Shown here: in pieces, positions 1 through 12,829 of the stretch | How the letters are laid out: each line of letters opens with the position of its first letter | Numbering within the stretch: the stretch's first letter is position 1 | Assembly: GCA_026826555.1 (NCBI GenBank) | Contig: JAKSZT010054335.1 | Coordinates: forward strand, 9,874,023-9,938,022 | Direction: 5' to 3' | Length of the DNA stretch: 64,000 bases | Source of the DNA: Tolypeutes matacus | Taxonomy: Eukaryota; Chordata; Mammalia; Cingulata; Chlamyphoridae | Translations under genes and position numbers: made by a program | Notes under the pieces: model-generated | The model's input: only the letters and a program-made list of their open reading frames with translations | The model's database searches: none | Told to the model about the DNA's origin: nothing

Positions 1-3000
1 TCATACTGATACACAATGTGATAAAAAAAAGTTGACACAGTGGGAAAAAAAGAGAACCAGGAAAAAAACACAACTGCTAAGTATTATCCAAGTGAAATTG
101 AAGTTTGTTATTCTGTAAATCTGTCAGGAGCTTTCTTGGCAAATTAAACGTGTTATGTGGGTTTTCTTTGTACTTCTTTGAACCTACCCAGAACAAAATA
201 TTGTATCTGATATGAAAAATCTTGGAGAAGGGATAATCGTGCCCATTTAGCATAGCAAAAGGCTTGGCGGATTCCTCGCTTTAGCCAGCCTGCTTTGACT
301 CTGTTCAGCTCGTGTGTTTTAAGAGTGGACAGAGAAAGGGAACTAGCTGCGCCACTCCGACCGCGCTTGTCGTTTTCCCTTTGGTTCTGGGCGCTGGTCC
401 CTTTCAGCCCCCGCTTTGCCTCCGCCGGCGTGCTTGGTGGCTGGTGACGTGGCTGCAGAGGTTTGCTCTCCCCCCGTGTGGCCGTGGCTCCCGCCGGTGG
501 GAGGCCTCCGGGAAGAGGCCGTACGGCGCTCCCCTCGGCTTCCGCGCTGCCCCCACACTTAGGAGGCAAAGGTGGTGAGAGGGCCGTCAGCCGAGCCGGG
601 AGGCAGCAGGTGCGTCATGTGGGTCTCAGGACAGGGTGGGCGGGGAGAGAGGCTGCGAGAGAAGCCAGCGGACCCAGGGGACTCCTGGTCCGACTTGGAG
701 AGTGAAGGAAGGGCCAGGGGACCTGGCTTAAAGCTCTGTGCCTGTGGTTTCCTCTCACGGCCGCCCCAGCCTGGTGCACACCGGCCTCGGCTACAAGCCG
801 TTAGCACAGAAGGCTGCGCCTCGGCATTTCCTTAAGAGGATGGTGAATGTTGGAGCTGGTACAGGCTTTTATTCTGACGGTTTAGCATCTTCCAGCTGCA
901 CAAATGGTGCTGATCAGAGCTTGCATTCCCTTACGAAACCCTGGTTCAGTTTCGATGAGGGTGAAAAAACCCAAGCATTTTTGTCAGATGTAGTGAAGTC
1001 ATAAGTGGTTGGTAATGGGATGCAAAGGCAATGTTGGGTAGTTTCGATCGGAAAACTATAGCCAGTTTCCCAGGGACCACGGTAAGCCTGATGGGCTTTA
1101 GAGTGGACGCTGTGAGCCTGTATTTAGGACATGGCCAGACGTGGAGACACAACATGACTGCATCACGCAGGCAACAGAAGCTCCAAGGCACATCGTGGCT
1201 CCAGGCCCAGGTCAAGAAAGCAGCTGGCATTTGTTTTTCGGAAGCTCCTTGGAGCTTGCTGCTTTCCGGCGCACGGGAAGCCTAAGGCCCAGCTCCTGCT
1301 ACCACAGGCGATGCACTGTTTGGAATCTGATGATAAGGACCAGCAGAGATGCGTGTGGTTATTCCGCATCAGGTATAAAGCAAGCTGGCGGATGGCCGCT
1401 TCCGTCGTGGAAAAATGAGGATTTAAGGAATCAAGAGTTTTCGGAAAGACGTAAAAGAAAAGTGATAAAGGGATATCAGAAACACAGGGACCCATGCAAA
1501 TCTGCTAATAACAATTAAGAAGTTTGCACCATGGAAAATAACTCTGAAGATTTGGGTTCATGTAGATTGCTGAAGATGACAGCTGCTGAGTGCCATTTTA
1601 GGATCTCAAGGTTGGTAATGCCTGGAAAGGACATCCAGGCGACTGACCAGGATGGTTATGGACCGGGAGGCTCAAGTATTGCACTAACCTGGCAGCAAGG
1701 GGTGCCCTTAGCAAGAACCCTGGGGACAAGTTGCCTTTTTGCCAATTGGCGAGTATTCAGAATTAAGTGGCAACACATCAAGAATTTGGAAAGATGAATG
1801 CTGCAAGTTATTGGGGGGAAATTCATTAATTCGCCCACTCAGCAAATGTGTGTGGAAGGAGCCCACGCTGCAGGCACGCTCACTATTCACCCACTTGGCA
1901 CTCGTGCGTGGAAGGTGCACGATGCCTGCACTCAGGAGTCTTCCACTCTCGAGATGGAAACCATGCACAGAGCTGGGCAGTAAGGGCAGCGGGTGCTGCC
2001 GGTGGGCACAGGGAGCAGACCAGGCCACTTCTGGGTAGGAATCATGAGCGCTCCAGCTCTTTGTCTAAATTTGTGAGAATTCACTTTTTTTAGTATGGCA
2101 GACTCCTAAGATGCTTTCATCACTTGGTCACTAAGTGTCAAAGATCAGTTTGTAAAAAACAATGTAGAATTTTCAGACTAGAGCAAAAAACAAATAACGG
2201 CAGCACAGAATTTCCATGTTTAGTCCTTAAGTATTGGATAGATGATGACCGACAGTTGCTGAGAGAAACCTACATAAGGACATAGATGTGAGTTATTCTG
2301 CAGTGTCATCATATGCGAAATGCTTCAGAGGTCTGGTCAGAAAATGTGTTTGCTGATGAGCCGTGCAGCCTTACGTAACCTCCTTCGTTCTCATACCAAG
2401 ATGCAAGTGAAGAGCAAGGGCTTTAATTTTGTAATGTTGTACAATTAGAATATATTCCAGCTAGCCAGGGCCACGTGCTTCCCATCACTGAGTCAGGTTT
2501 CAGCCTCTGGTTAGGTCACTTTCCAAAATGAGCCCAGTACGAGGAGAAGGCTGTACGTGCTTTCATCCAGTTTCTTGATTGCTCTGTGAACTTGTGAAGC
2601 CAGTTCTCTGTACTCGTGTTTTCAAGGTGCTTCGGATCTTCTGTACAGACGGCCAGGTGTAAACAGAGAAACACTCACTCTTGTTTTTCTCACAACAAGC
2701 ACCCTTCTTTGCATATACCTGGTGCATACCTTGGACTCGTGCTCACAGCAGGTGGAGGTGGATTGGGAGCCCTTCCTGCCCCGCCCTCGGCCACTGAGTG
2801 CTCCTTTCTTCCCCTCTGGGAGTGACCACCGTGCAGTAACCCTACGGAGAGAACCTTGGGAAAGGCGATCAATCCAAGATGCAAACAGGCCAGATGCCAG
2901 TTACTTGGAGGGCATTGTGAGATTGGCTAAGTCGTGTCTCCTAGTGAAAGGTCCACAGCTGAGGTCTGGAAACAAGTGCTCTCTCTCTCTCAAAGCCTGG

Positions 3001-3899
3001 CATTGCAGAAGGAGCTCCTGGGGGTCCCACAGTCTCCCAGTGCCCCCCAGAGCTGCAGCCCCTGGAGCTCAGCCAGGCCCATTTCAGGGAAGGACCCTCC
3101 TCTCCTGCTGTGGTTGATTCCAAACCCGAATCCTTGCCGTGAGCCTCTACTCACTGGGGCCTCTAGAAGCCACGCAGGACAGGCTTGATCTGTTTCTTTC
3201 TGCAGCTGAACATTTTGGATGTTTACAGAAAAGGATTCTTAAGTCCTTTTCCAGCTTGTCTTTTTTAGACAAGTGTCCCTGGTAACATCACCTGCTCAGC
3301 AACTAACTGTTCCTTCCTGAGCGGCTACCCGGGAAGGAGGGCAAGGATTGGAAGACGGTGGGGTTCTCGTTTCCTTTAACTGAAGCCGCGTTAATCAGGT
3401 AAAAGTAATTTGAAACACTGAATATGGTGGGCAAGTAACTCCTGAATCAGGGAGTGAATTCTTCGGAGGTCCAGGAGACAGGCGAGTCTCTGGAATTTTT
3501 GAGCTCTAAGCCATGCTCTGTCCAGGAACTGTCTCCCTGGAGGTCTTGGTGAGTTGGGGACGCCAACGGCCATTTCATTGGACTCTAAGAGTTAGTATTA
3601 GCAAAGCCATTTAAAGTCTTCAGAAGAAGAATGATCGCAAAGTCTTCGATCTGGTGGGCAGTGTCCGCGGTGTCTGGTTCTGAGATCCTGTGACAATAAG
3701 GGCTCTCAGGTGATCAGATTTTCAGCCCTTGTTTTATGGTCGTAGCAACAAATCTGTCTTTACTGCTCAGACGTGGTACCTGAAAATTACTCTCTGCTCT
3801 TCTGTAGCTGGTAAGTGTGGCTGTGAGAAGAAAGCATTCCCAGATACAGCAGACCTTGAATTGCCTGACAGAGCTCTTCAGCCTGTAGGTCAGATCTCA
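1..3899. other. Non-coding, apparently single-copy DNA
   Basis: I recognise no gene, RNA or repeat family here. Base composition swings from AT-rich (1-300) to GC-rich with many CpGs (about 400-560). Open frames in the GC-rich part are short, overlap on both strands and show no familiar protein. Confidence 0.6.
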
Positions 3900-4329
3900 T
3901 TCCAGGTCAATTAGTTTGAATAACAATTAAGACCGTGTTTCCCCTCATTGCATGTTATTAATTAAGGAGAGAAATGCACAGTTGCCACACCTCTGGCTGT
4001 AGGCCATGTATCTTTTCTCCATAGTGACCAAATAGTCAAAACCCAAATCAAAACATTAGGTCTAACAAAAGACTGTGTTTTTCCCCTGTTATTTGTATTA
4101 TTTATATTGTGTCTTTTAAATATGGCACAGGTAAATCAAACGTAGATACACTTTCATTGAATAGAATGTTAATGGCCTGCATTGAATAGAATAAAATAAC
4201 TGCAGATTTGGGCTTCTTCGCATTTTGTAGCAGTTTGGTATTAACACGTCTCTTTTTTATATACATCATCTCCTAAAGAGTCCAACTACTACCAGACACC
4301 CCAAATTCAACATTAGTAGTCTTTAGCAT
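3900..4329. other. AT-rich, CpG-poor non-coding block
   Basis: The block has few CpGs and contains homeodomain-like ATTAATTA near 3957 and a repeated CATTGAATAGAAT at about 4155 and 4180. It could be an old conserved non-coding element, but that is a guess from composition alone. Confidence 0.3.
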
Positions 4330-4602
4330 TGCAGGAGTTGAATTACGTACCCCCCAAAAAGCCGTGGTTTCTGTGGTGTGAGCTGACTGTAGGCAGGACC
4401 TTGAGGATGCAGGAGTTCAGGGTAGCCCAGCGGAGTCGGGGGGCCCAGTCGGCACAGCTGGAGCCCTTAGGAGAGAAAAAGCCCCGGAGCAGTTGGGAGC
4501 AGCGGAACCCACAAGGACAGACTCCAGCGGAGAGACAGAAGCAAGCCGTCGCCTTCTGCCCTTCCAAACCGTGAGCCAGTGCGTTCCCACCGCCAAGCAG
4601 CT
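4330..4602 (+). mobile_element. Eroded MaLR-like LTR
   Basis: The start (TGCAGGAGTTGAATTACG, then CCCCCCAAAAAG) and the end (AAACCGTGAGCCAGTGCG, TTCCCACCGCC) follow the plan of MaLR-type LTRs: a 5' GTTTGAAT..CCCC.AAAA motif and a 3' motif like 'GTGAGCCAATAAATTCCC'. The same 5' plan is visible at 43505 and, on the other strand, at 57675 and 16725. It has no coding capacity and I see no target duplication, so it is old. Confidence 0.5.
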
Positions 4603-5389
4603 TGGCATGCCAAGACGCGGGCCCTGAGGCCGGGAGTTACCTTCAGCTTCATTGGGCTTCCTTCTCCTTTACCTCCGTGGCTGTGCCGGCAGCGTTCCCT
4701 CCACACAATGCTCTGTACCAGAATTCCCACCAAAAACGCTTGTGGGCCCCAGAATGGCATTTCTGCTTACTCGCATGGGTGTTTCTGAGCTGTGCTGGGG
4801 ACTTTTTCCACTCCTCTCTCCTCTGAGTCCCGATTCATGAACTAACTCCATCGATAAGCTTATAGGGAAGAAGTGGGCACCCCTGAGCTGCTGGGCCCTT
4901 TCTGAGCATGCCCCTAGTTCAGAACCCTGTGCTGCCTGTTTTACCTGTGAGGAACAGGTGCACGCACGGCTCAGGCCTAGTCCTGGCCACGGCCCTGCCA
5001 TCCCACAGCCGGCAGCGGAGGCAGACTCCTGCACTGTGCACTCCTCTCCTCTGGGATCAGGAATCCCGTCCGATTTGCCAGTTTGAAGGATTGCCACAGG
5101 CACCCACCTAGAGATTTGGGTGCTATGACCCTGGTCCCTGCCCAGAACAAACGTTTGCGTGTGGGACGTGTTGATAGGAAGGTTTGGGTGGACTCGGTGC
5201 TCTGTATGGCGACTCTTACGCGGGCTGCTTCTGTGCTCAGGAAAGCTACCTGCGAGGCTGCCGCTGACCCCGAACCAGGGGTGCACACACGAAAGGCGTC
5301 TGTCCCCCTGGGCTTGCCCTCGCTCGCACGCCAACACTGAACAGAAGCTTGACGGCTGAGGCAGGGGAGCTGGAGGCTGTGAGGCTGAC
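4603..5389. other. Non-coding DNA, no recognised element
   Basis: I see only single-copy-looking sequence. A long minus-strand open frame runs through this segment into the CpG-rich DNA beyond 5390, but it has no recognisable domain and reads as a GC by-product. Confidence 0.45.
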
Positions 5390-5725
5390 CCCACCCCGGG
5401 TGCACGGTGGGGGGCGCGGAGCGTGTTCCGGTTGGCCCCTCGCCTGGCGGTGCCTCTCCTCGTGTGGACGGAGTGGCGACGCAGGCAGCGGGAGGGAAGC
5501 ACGTGCCCGCCGGGCGTAAAGCTCCTGGGAGCTCCCTTCCTCCCTGGCGTGCTCAGGGCCTCCCTTGGGGAACAGGAGAGCATTGCGGGGGAGCCCCTGG
5601 CGCTCCAGAGGCCAGTCAGGCGTGGCCGGCCCCCAGGAGAGCGGGGACGCGGCCCCGTGTGCCGGGCCCCGGAGCGCCCCAAGCCTGCGCAGGTGGCACC
5701 TTGGCCCGGGCACTTAGCTTCTGAG
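5390..5725. promoter_or_regulatory. CpG-rich island-like segment
   Basis: CpG dinucleotides are dense (for example GGGGGGCGCGGAGCG near 5410, ACGGAGTGGCGACGCAG near 5467 and CGGGGACGCGGCCCCG near 5641). Open frames exist on both strands at once, which is expected of GC-rich DNA with few stop codons and does not indicate a gene. I see no TATA box or convincing exon beside it, so promoter function is unproven. Confidence 0.35.
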
Positions 5726-5782
5726 ACTTCCTGAAGGTGCCGGAAAGCGGAGTTCAGGGCGCTGCGGGGCGTGGCTCACACA

Positions 5783-5935
5783 GGCTTGGCTTGAGTCTCG
5801 CCTCCACCACGTACCCCTGTGTGACCTGAATCCGTTTCCGTCTCTATAAAATGGTGACAGTGACAGCCGCTCGCCTCTGCCGAGTGAGGCCAGTGAAAAG
5901 CACACGCCTGGTGCTCCCTCTTCTAAAGTCCTCGA
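5783..5935 (+). mobile_element. MIR (ancient tRNA-derived SINE) fragment
   Basis: The order of motifs is that of the MIR core: a 'CTCCACCACGTACCCCTGTG' stretch, then TGTGACCT, then a 'TCTATAAAATGGTGACA' stretch matching the usual 'tgtaaaatgggga' segment. MIR is a tRNA-derived SINE shared by mammals. The copy is diverged and ends are approximate. Confidence 0.6.
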
Positions 5936-5944
5936 ACGACATTC

Positions 5945-7969
5945 AGCTTTGAGCCTAGGTACTTCAGAGGGAATGGAGTTAAAGCTATCAACAGAGACGC
6001 GGGGAGAGCGAAAGCCCGCTACGTCCAATGCACCAAGCTTCCCCAAACTCACGTTTAGGCTGCAGGGTGGGGAAGAAGACAGTCAAGGCCAAGGAGCTTC
6101 TGCTGCTCGGCGAGGGCAGCTGTCGAGCTGGTCTGGAGCTCAGGCCTGGCTGTGGTCGCTGGGGCAGCCTCCTGATGAGCCTGGGGTCGGCGTGGGGGGG
6201 GTCCCCTGAAAAGGGCTGCTCCCCACGGGACCCGGAGAAGCCGGCGGGGAGGGTGGTCAGGCGGGGGCCTCTGCGCCCAGGATGGCTCGGCCACGGGCCA
6301 CGGGCCACGGGCCACAGGCTTGGCCAGCTCCTCGCCTGTGGTGGGAGGTTTCCTGCTAACAGGAGATCCCGGGATTAAACATGACAGCTGAGGACATGGA
6401 AGTGCAGTAAGCTCCGTGTGGGGAGAGGCTCCTGTGGGATGCACCGCTGTACTGTGCTCCGTGACTTGTTTTGGTGCAAGGGCCGCGGGTTCCCAGGGGG
6501 TCGTCTTGCTTTTCCAACCACCCTCCCACCCCACACACCTCTGCTCCCTTCCCCAGCGGGACTTGCCAAGGGGCATCTGTGTTTCCTTTTGGAAAAGCTT
6601 TTGACTCTGAATGCAGGGGGAGCACCTGCCTCGGGCTGTGACTCGTGGTGGCCGTGGGGTTCCCGCTCTGCCCCCCGCCCGCCCTTGCACACACAGCGGT
6701 GAATGTGGGCGGGAGGGGCCGTTTTCTTTCAAGCGCCGGCGGGACTGCAGAGTCTTTTCTCCCCGTTGCTATTTCCAAAGAGCAAGCCAGGTGTCTCTCT
6801 GCGCCTCCTGTGGGAGCTTGCGTCCCTTAGGGGCACGGCTCCCAGCATAGCTGGCATTTGGCATCTGTGCTGCTGCCTGATGCCGCGTGTGACCTGCCCA
6901 CAAACGCTGTCCTGGGTTTGCACAGCGGGAGCCAGCGCTTTGAGAAACGGCCTTTAGAATCGCTGCCAGCAGCCGTGACCGTCTGGCAGCTTGTTTGGCC
7001 GTTTGACCCGCATGCAGGTCCCTGACAAGCCCGCACCTTTGCCCTTTGCCCTTTGCCCCAGGCTCCTTGCTGAGGTCTCCCTGTGAGCAGGAAAGGCTGA
7101 CGCAGAGAAGCTCCAGGGCCCAGGGAGACCCTTTGGTGGCAGCTTCTCTCCCGTAGGGAAGATTTGAGTTCATCGGTGAGAACAGACACGTCCATACTCT
7201 TCACTTACCTCATCAGCCGTGGACTTGACCGTGGCCTGTGCAGACGGGAGCTTTGCTCCCTCGTGAGCCACTCCTGCCAGGCCCTGCCACGTGGACCAAG
7301 CGTCTTGATGAAGCTTTGGTTGAAATGCCTGCAGCCTGCTCTGCTGAGGGGCCAATTAGTCATAGTATGAAAAGAGAGATTTCCATAAATGTCCAAGATT
7401 TATCGAGTGACATGAAGGGGCGTTAACGTGTATAAAGAGAGACCTTTTTGAGAAAGACCCTCTTACTCCACTTTCTTTCTGATAATCCCGCCTGCCTGGG
7501 CCAGGACAGCTCCCAGCCTTCTTCGAGCTCTTCGCACCCAGTCAAGTGGGTTTTCTCGTGCGTCTTCGCGTTTTAGGTCACTGGGACTCTTGGGCTGCCA
7601 CAAGCGACGACCCGTAAGTTCTCCTGGTTCTGGGTAAACTCCCATCCCTGAGGAGCCTCTTCTGTCTGCCTTGTCAGATGATGCTTTAAAATTCCAGACT
7701 GGATTGTGAGGACGTGGCGCTTGGGCAGTGGAGCTAGTAAGCGCATGTGGCCAGCAAAACGTGGCCTTCGGAAATGCTTGAATCCCCCGGGAGAGCGAGC
7801 CTTCTGCCCTTGAAAGGATTAGCGCTGAGCACAGGCAGTCAGCTGGTGGCTCTTCTTAACAGTGAAGCAGTGGAACCCGCTGCTAAATCAGCCCTTCCCC
7901 AGCCAGCTCGATCCTGAGGGGACTGAGCCCGTGGCGCGTTTGTGTCCTGGGCAGTGGCACTCCCAGAGG
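5945..7969. other. Non-coding, single-copy-like DNA
   Basis: No gene is supported. Two tiny tandem repeats are visible: GGGCCAC units at about 6293-6316 and CCCTTTG units at about 7038-7057. The rest is moderately GC-rich with no recognised repeat. Confidence 0.5.
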
Positions 7970-8068
7970 AGAGCAGGAAAAGGGGAGGGGAGGGGGATAA
8001 AAAGAATTGGAGAGGGAGGAAGGGGAGGAAGGAAGAAAGGAAGAGGTGAGGGGGAGAGGAGCGCCAAA
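7970..8068 (+). repeat. Purine (GA) tract
   Basis: The + strand is almost only G and A for about 100 bases, built of irregular GAGGGGA and GGAAG words. It can be read as a low-complexity purine tract. Mirror-like purine tracts can adopt triplex structures, but this is inference. Confidence 0.7.
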
Positions 8069-8529
8069 GCAGTGGAACTGAAGACGGCTCGTTTTGCTCA
8101 AGTGCACGTGCACTCGCCGTGCCCCGGGGAGCAGGGCCTGCCCAGCTGCCCTCTTCCCGCCGCCCCGGAGCTGGAGCACAGAGGCCCTGCGCCAGTCCCC
8201 CTTGGGTCTCACAGTGGGGCACCATTTCATAAGCAGTTGGAAATCTTTGAGAAGAAATGTAGAAGCATAATATATAAATTCAAGTGTCCTTGGACGGGAA
8301 ACCATGCCTTAAATTGAGTTATTTAAGCTTAAGGGGGCCAAGTAAAACTTTGAAAGGCCCCTGGAAGGTTAAGTTTCATAGAAGGAAAAAAAATCAGGCT
8401 GTACATCTGGGAAGAAATTCTTCAAGTTATTTCTTTGGTATTTCCTCACAATGCTTTAAGTTTTACAACAAAATAATGTACCGGCAGGCGCATAGCTCAC
8501 ATTTCCACCCAAAGCAGGACCTCTGAACC
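8069..8529. other. Non-coding DNA
   Basis: Single-copy-looking sequence between the purine tract and the pyrimidine tract. Nothing is recognised in it. Confidence 0.5.
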
Positions 8530-8820
8530 CTCTCTGACTCCTTTTCTTTCCTCATTTATAGAGTTTCCGTGTTTTTCTTTGCTCTCTGTTCTTCCTTTCT
8601 CCATTCTCCTACGTTTCTGACTCTGGTCCCTTCTAATTTCCTTGATACTCTTTCTCACATCTCGTACTTTTCCTTGTCTTCTCCTTTCTTTCCTTTCTCG
8701 CCTGTGGCCCTTCCCTGGCTCTTCCCTGGGCCTCTTCCAGCTCCTCCTCCTGGTCAGCATTGTTCCCTCTTTCCCTCCCCTCCCCCCTTTTCTCTCCCCT
8801 CCCCTCCATCCTCCGAGGTT
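8530..8820 (+). repeat. Pyrimidine (CT) tract
   Basis: The + strand is dominated by C and T for about 290 bases, with words such as TTCCTTT, CTCCCCTCCCC and TTTCTCTCCCC. It is irregular, not a clean microsatellite. It lies about 0.5 kb from the purine tract at 7970, in the complementary sense. Confidence 0.65.
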
Positions 8821-9144
8821 TGCTGTCCCTGGGAATCTGCTCCAGGACTAAACCCTGCCTCCACTGTGGACCTCAAGGTTCCCAGAGACGGCTGTTGTCG
8901 CTATCCGTGTCCTGAGGAATCCTTGCCCACAGAATAAAATTCCAGGAGGATGCTATTCATAGTGTTGGAAGGGAGTTTGTTTGGGCTGGATTTGACATCT
9001 TAGGATCTGGATTTGGGATCACTTTCCTCTCAATCTTAATTTCAACGTGTTAGTCTATGATAGCTTTCCCAGGGAATATTATATTTTCTATACCATTAGA
9101 AAGCAGTAAATAGGAAGATTTATCTAGTTTTGAATTTATTAAGG
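8821..9144. other. Non-coding DNA
   Basis: Single-copy-looking sequence that becomes AT-rich towards 9145. I see no gene or repeat. Confidence 0.45.
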
Positions 9145-9835
9145 CATTATTTATATAATAAGGTTCACCCATTTTAGGGGCGCGCCTTGAGTTTTGGCAA
9201 CGTCTGCAGAGCTTCAGTGCCGCGCCGCCATCCAGACGCGGGCTGGTTCTCCTGAAACCTGGCTTTGTACCCCTTAGGACGAGCTTCTCCCTCGCTGTCC
9301 CTGTGGTCTTGCCTTCGTGCAGACCTACATTTTCGTTTCTCTTAGCAGTTACCAGAAGTGGGATTTCTGGGTCGTGTGGGAGGCAACTTGAGTTTCCTAG
9401 GAGACCACCCAGCGTTCCCAGCGCGTCTCGCCAGCAGCGCCCGCGCGCCCGGGGCTCCCTCGCTGGCTCTGGGCGCGGGTTCCTGAGGGTGGATGGTGTC
9501 AGCGCCCAGCAGCGTGGCGCGTGCCCGTGGACCGAGGGGCGCTGAGTGCGGCTTCTTGGACTTCGACGCTGCATTTAGGCGACGGGACCTGGGCTGGGTT
9601 GAAAATAAATCTTTGTTGTTGTTAGAAAGAATTGGTGTTGTCCGTCTTTACCCATGGCCAGTCTAGCAGGGGTTAGGCATAGCTCTTGTGGTTTTAATTT
9701 GTATTTCCCTAATGACTGGCGACACTGATCATCTTTTCATGTGCTTCTTGCCCATTTGTGTAACTTCCTTTGTGCAGTGTTTGTTCAAATCCTTTGTCCT
9801 TTGTTAATTGGGTTGCCTGAGTCTCCGGAATCAAC
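9145..9835 (-). mobile_element. L1M (LINE-1) 3' fragment, antisense
   Basis: On the + strand the text follows the well-known antisense L1M order: a TTCACCCATTTTA segment, 'TGAGTTTTGGCAA', then 'CAGAAGTGGGATTTCTGGGTC', then 'TTTGTATTTCCCTAATGAC', 'CATCTTTTCATGTGCTT' and finally 'CAAATCCTTTGTCC..TTAATTGGGTTG'. Pieces are missing between them. The middle (about 9180-9240 and 9410-9560) has gained many CpGs, unusual for an AT-rich LINE. The copy is old and has no reading frame. Confidence 0.7.
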
Positions 9836-12829
9836 AGCCGCCTGCAGTCTGTCTGTGTCCTGAGCATTTGGGAGATGACGTTTTTGTTTTATTGTGGCCT
9901 TCAGGGGTATTTGTGTGCATAGACGCACATGCACTGAACGGCTCACCTCAAGTTAACCCAGTGTCTGTGATTCCTTTATTTTTCATGTGTGTTTTGCCCA
10001 CTTAAACAGCAACGCTGCTTGTGTGACTGTGTTTAGGAAAACCGCCTTTCCTGCGCCCTGTCACGTGGTCGTCTTGTTAGCTGCTGAGCTCAAGCGCAGA
10101 CGAGGTAAGTGCTTCGAAACACTCCGTAAACCCGGTGCATCTGGGAGAGCAGGTGGCAGGAGGTGCGGGAGCCTGCTCTGGGGAGTGCTCGCGGCTCAGT
10201 TGTTCTCCTAGAGCATCGCTCTTCCTTAGCTTCCGAGCGGTACTGGCTCCTGTGGCAAGCACGTCTGCTCTCTCTGGGACTGACGAAACTCTTGGAAATT
10301 CTGAATAAAGGTCATTAGTTTCACAAAATGGAAAATGGGATTTAGCCAAAAAGGCTTGAGTTATTTTTACACTAAAACATCTATGGTATGCTCTTTCCTG
10401 AGGGCGGCTGCGGGTTTACGTGCAGCTGCTTTCGTGCGTGAGGCGGCGTCTTCAGCGTCTCCACTTCCCATCTCTTCAGAGACTGGCCCCGCTTGCCGTC
10501 CAGCGCCAGGAGCCTTTCGCAGCCGCGAGGACCTGGGGGGCCTGGGTGATGGGCACGTCTTGTTAGATAACCTAGAAATGAAAGTCTGAAGAGTGCTTGA
10601 CTTTTCTGTCACTCCAAAGTGACAATAATAAAAAGAAACAAGTGAAGGACACGCCACAGTAACACAAATGGATAAAATGCCAGCGTGCGTGCGTTGTGGC
10701 CTTCTGAATGAAACGTTGCATCGAGGCTTTCTCAGCACTGTCACTGGGAAGCCAGGAGTGGTGCACGTGTGGGGCAGGGGTGGCTCCTGTCTGCCCCCAG
10801 CAGCTCTGAGGCGTTCGTGTCGGTCAGGAGGGCCTGGGTGGGATCACAGAAGGGGCGGCTGAAGTCTCGGGGTGTGCCCGGCTCGGACACAGCTGAGTGC
10901 TGAGTGTCACCAGCCCAGAAGATGCTGGGCTGTGGCTCAGAGTATCACCACAGGTTCCAGAACTCTCTGTTTCGTTGGCTTTTCCTGCAGAAGTGTAATG
11001 ACTCACAGCAGGCTAGAAGCTTACACTAAAAGTTCGAGATCTAATATGCATTAAATTCTCAAGTTTAGGTCAGTTTTTTATTATCCTCAGATGGAGGGAA
11101 ACGGGGTTGGGCCACTCAAAGCAGTAGGTAATGCCGGCATCCTTTGCCTTTTCCTGGAGAAGCAGTAAAGAAAAGCCAGCCGCGTCCCTGCAGGCCGGCC
11201 TGTGGGCACTGAGAAGAGAGGGCTTTCCTTTAAACACAGCCCAGCTCCTTGAGCTCCTGCCCCAGGCCCGGAAGGCTCCACAGCGGTCTGTCTGTCTAGC
11301 CCCCGAGCCTGGTGCTGAGCTGCGGGGCCAGTGGATGCCCCTCCCTGGGGGGGGCAGGGGACTTGCTTCAGGCCACGTGGCTGGTGATGTGGGGACGTGG
11401 GGATGCTCCGTGGCCAAGCGCTCAGGAGTTTTCAGTGTCCTGTTTAACGGGACAGTGATGCTTGCCTTGCCTGCTCACGTGCTTTAGTGAGGGTTAAATG
11501 AGAGCATTAACATAAGAATGCTTTTTTAATGTCAGCCCCATGAAAAGATGCGATGCATAAAGGTTTTGCTGTTTGAGATGTGCTCTGTGTTTTTACGTGA
11601 AAGACGCTGCGTGAGTTTAAATGCCCAGCATGAAACATTTTGAGACTTAAAATGAAAATACTACGTCCGTCTAAAACTGCCGTCACTTACAGTCTAGGTA
11701 GCCTGAAGCTTCTCAGGTACAGTCAACAATTTGCTTCTGAGATGTCACCCACCAGCCTTGTTTTAAGTCAGAGCCACGATGACCTCTCGAGCCTGTGGAA
11801 ATGTGTTCAACCGCGTGGAAGAGTGGCCCACGGCCCAGGGTGAAACCCAGGAGAGGCCTTTGCATCCCCTGCCCGCTTGCGGAGTTGAGGGGAGTCTGCA
11901 GGGGTCTCTTTTTCCCAAGTGTCTGTCGAGAGTCTTTGAGAGGTCAGGCGTCCGGCGAGACCCCAGGCTGCCTCTGACCGCGTCAACGGTCTCTCTGTGG
12001 AGCTGCAGGAAGGTCAGCCTGGGATGGGGACAGAGGCTGGCCTGCTTCCGAGGGCTCCGTGGATGAGATCAGGCTCAGCTCCTCTGCCTTTCTGCACGAG
12101 CCGCTGTTCCGCCACCCCTGGCTCGGCTTGAATGCGGTCGCCACCACTGCCACGCCAGCACGGAGGAAAAGCTGGCGGAGGTGGCAGGAGGGCGACGCGT
12201 GGCACGGGTGCCCGGGCGTCCTGGTAAAGGGCTGCCATGGGGCAGCGCGGGGCCCGTAAGGGGATCGAGGTGCAGCGCCTCCCACGCTCAGCCCTAGGCT
12301 TAGGACACTTCCTCATGGGGCAACTGTGGATTTCTGTCTGTGCTAATGGGATGTGGTCCCCCCTCTTCTGTCCAAGGGGAAGGCTGTTTTCTGAATTTGA
12401 GCTGCCTGGCTGAGTAGGCAGGAGCCTCCCTCTGAAGAGCAAACATCCCATGTGAGGTCCTGCCAGCATCCGTAGTCGGGGCGGGCTGCGGGGTGGTCTC
12501 CAGTGCGAGTCGCTGTCTGCACTGAAGCCTGGGATCCCGTGGTTACTGCCTCGCCTCTGGCTGCAGCCCGCGGAGGCTGGACGGGGCCGCAGCTCCTCTG
12601 CCTTACTCCTTCTTCCCCTTAACTTGATGCAGCGGTGCGTTAAGAGCTGTCTGCGGGAAGCTTTCGCTCCCTGAATGTGCAGGTCCTCGGTCATTCATTC
12701 GGTGGCCTTGGCCCAGAAATGCTTCTTGGCCTTATCCACGCTCAGGGAGAGCATCGCGCATTCCCTCACACGCACACACCGATTGCCTGCGGCTTCTGCT
12801 CCTGCCTTTCTTTGTTTTATTTCTATGCT
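9836..12829. other. Non-coding, mostly single-copy DNA
   Basis: No gene, RNA or young repeat is recognised across these 3 kb. Local GC-rich patches (about 10390-10560 and 11180-11410) give short open frames on both strands with no known domain. A weak MIR-like stretch may lie near 11345-11380. Confidence 0.45.

Noticed and set aside
1495..1502. Single ATGCAAAT octamer near 1495
   Set aside because: One eight-base match is expected by chance in 64 kb; no supporting motif lies near it.
4669..5682. A 337-residue minus-strand frame
   Set aside because: CpG-rich DNA with simultaneous open frames on the opposite strand. The translation is low-information (Arg, Pro, Ser) and shows no known domain.
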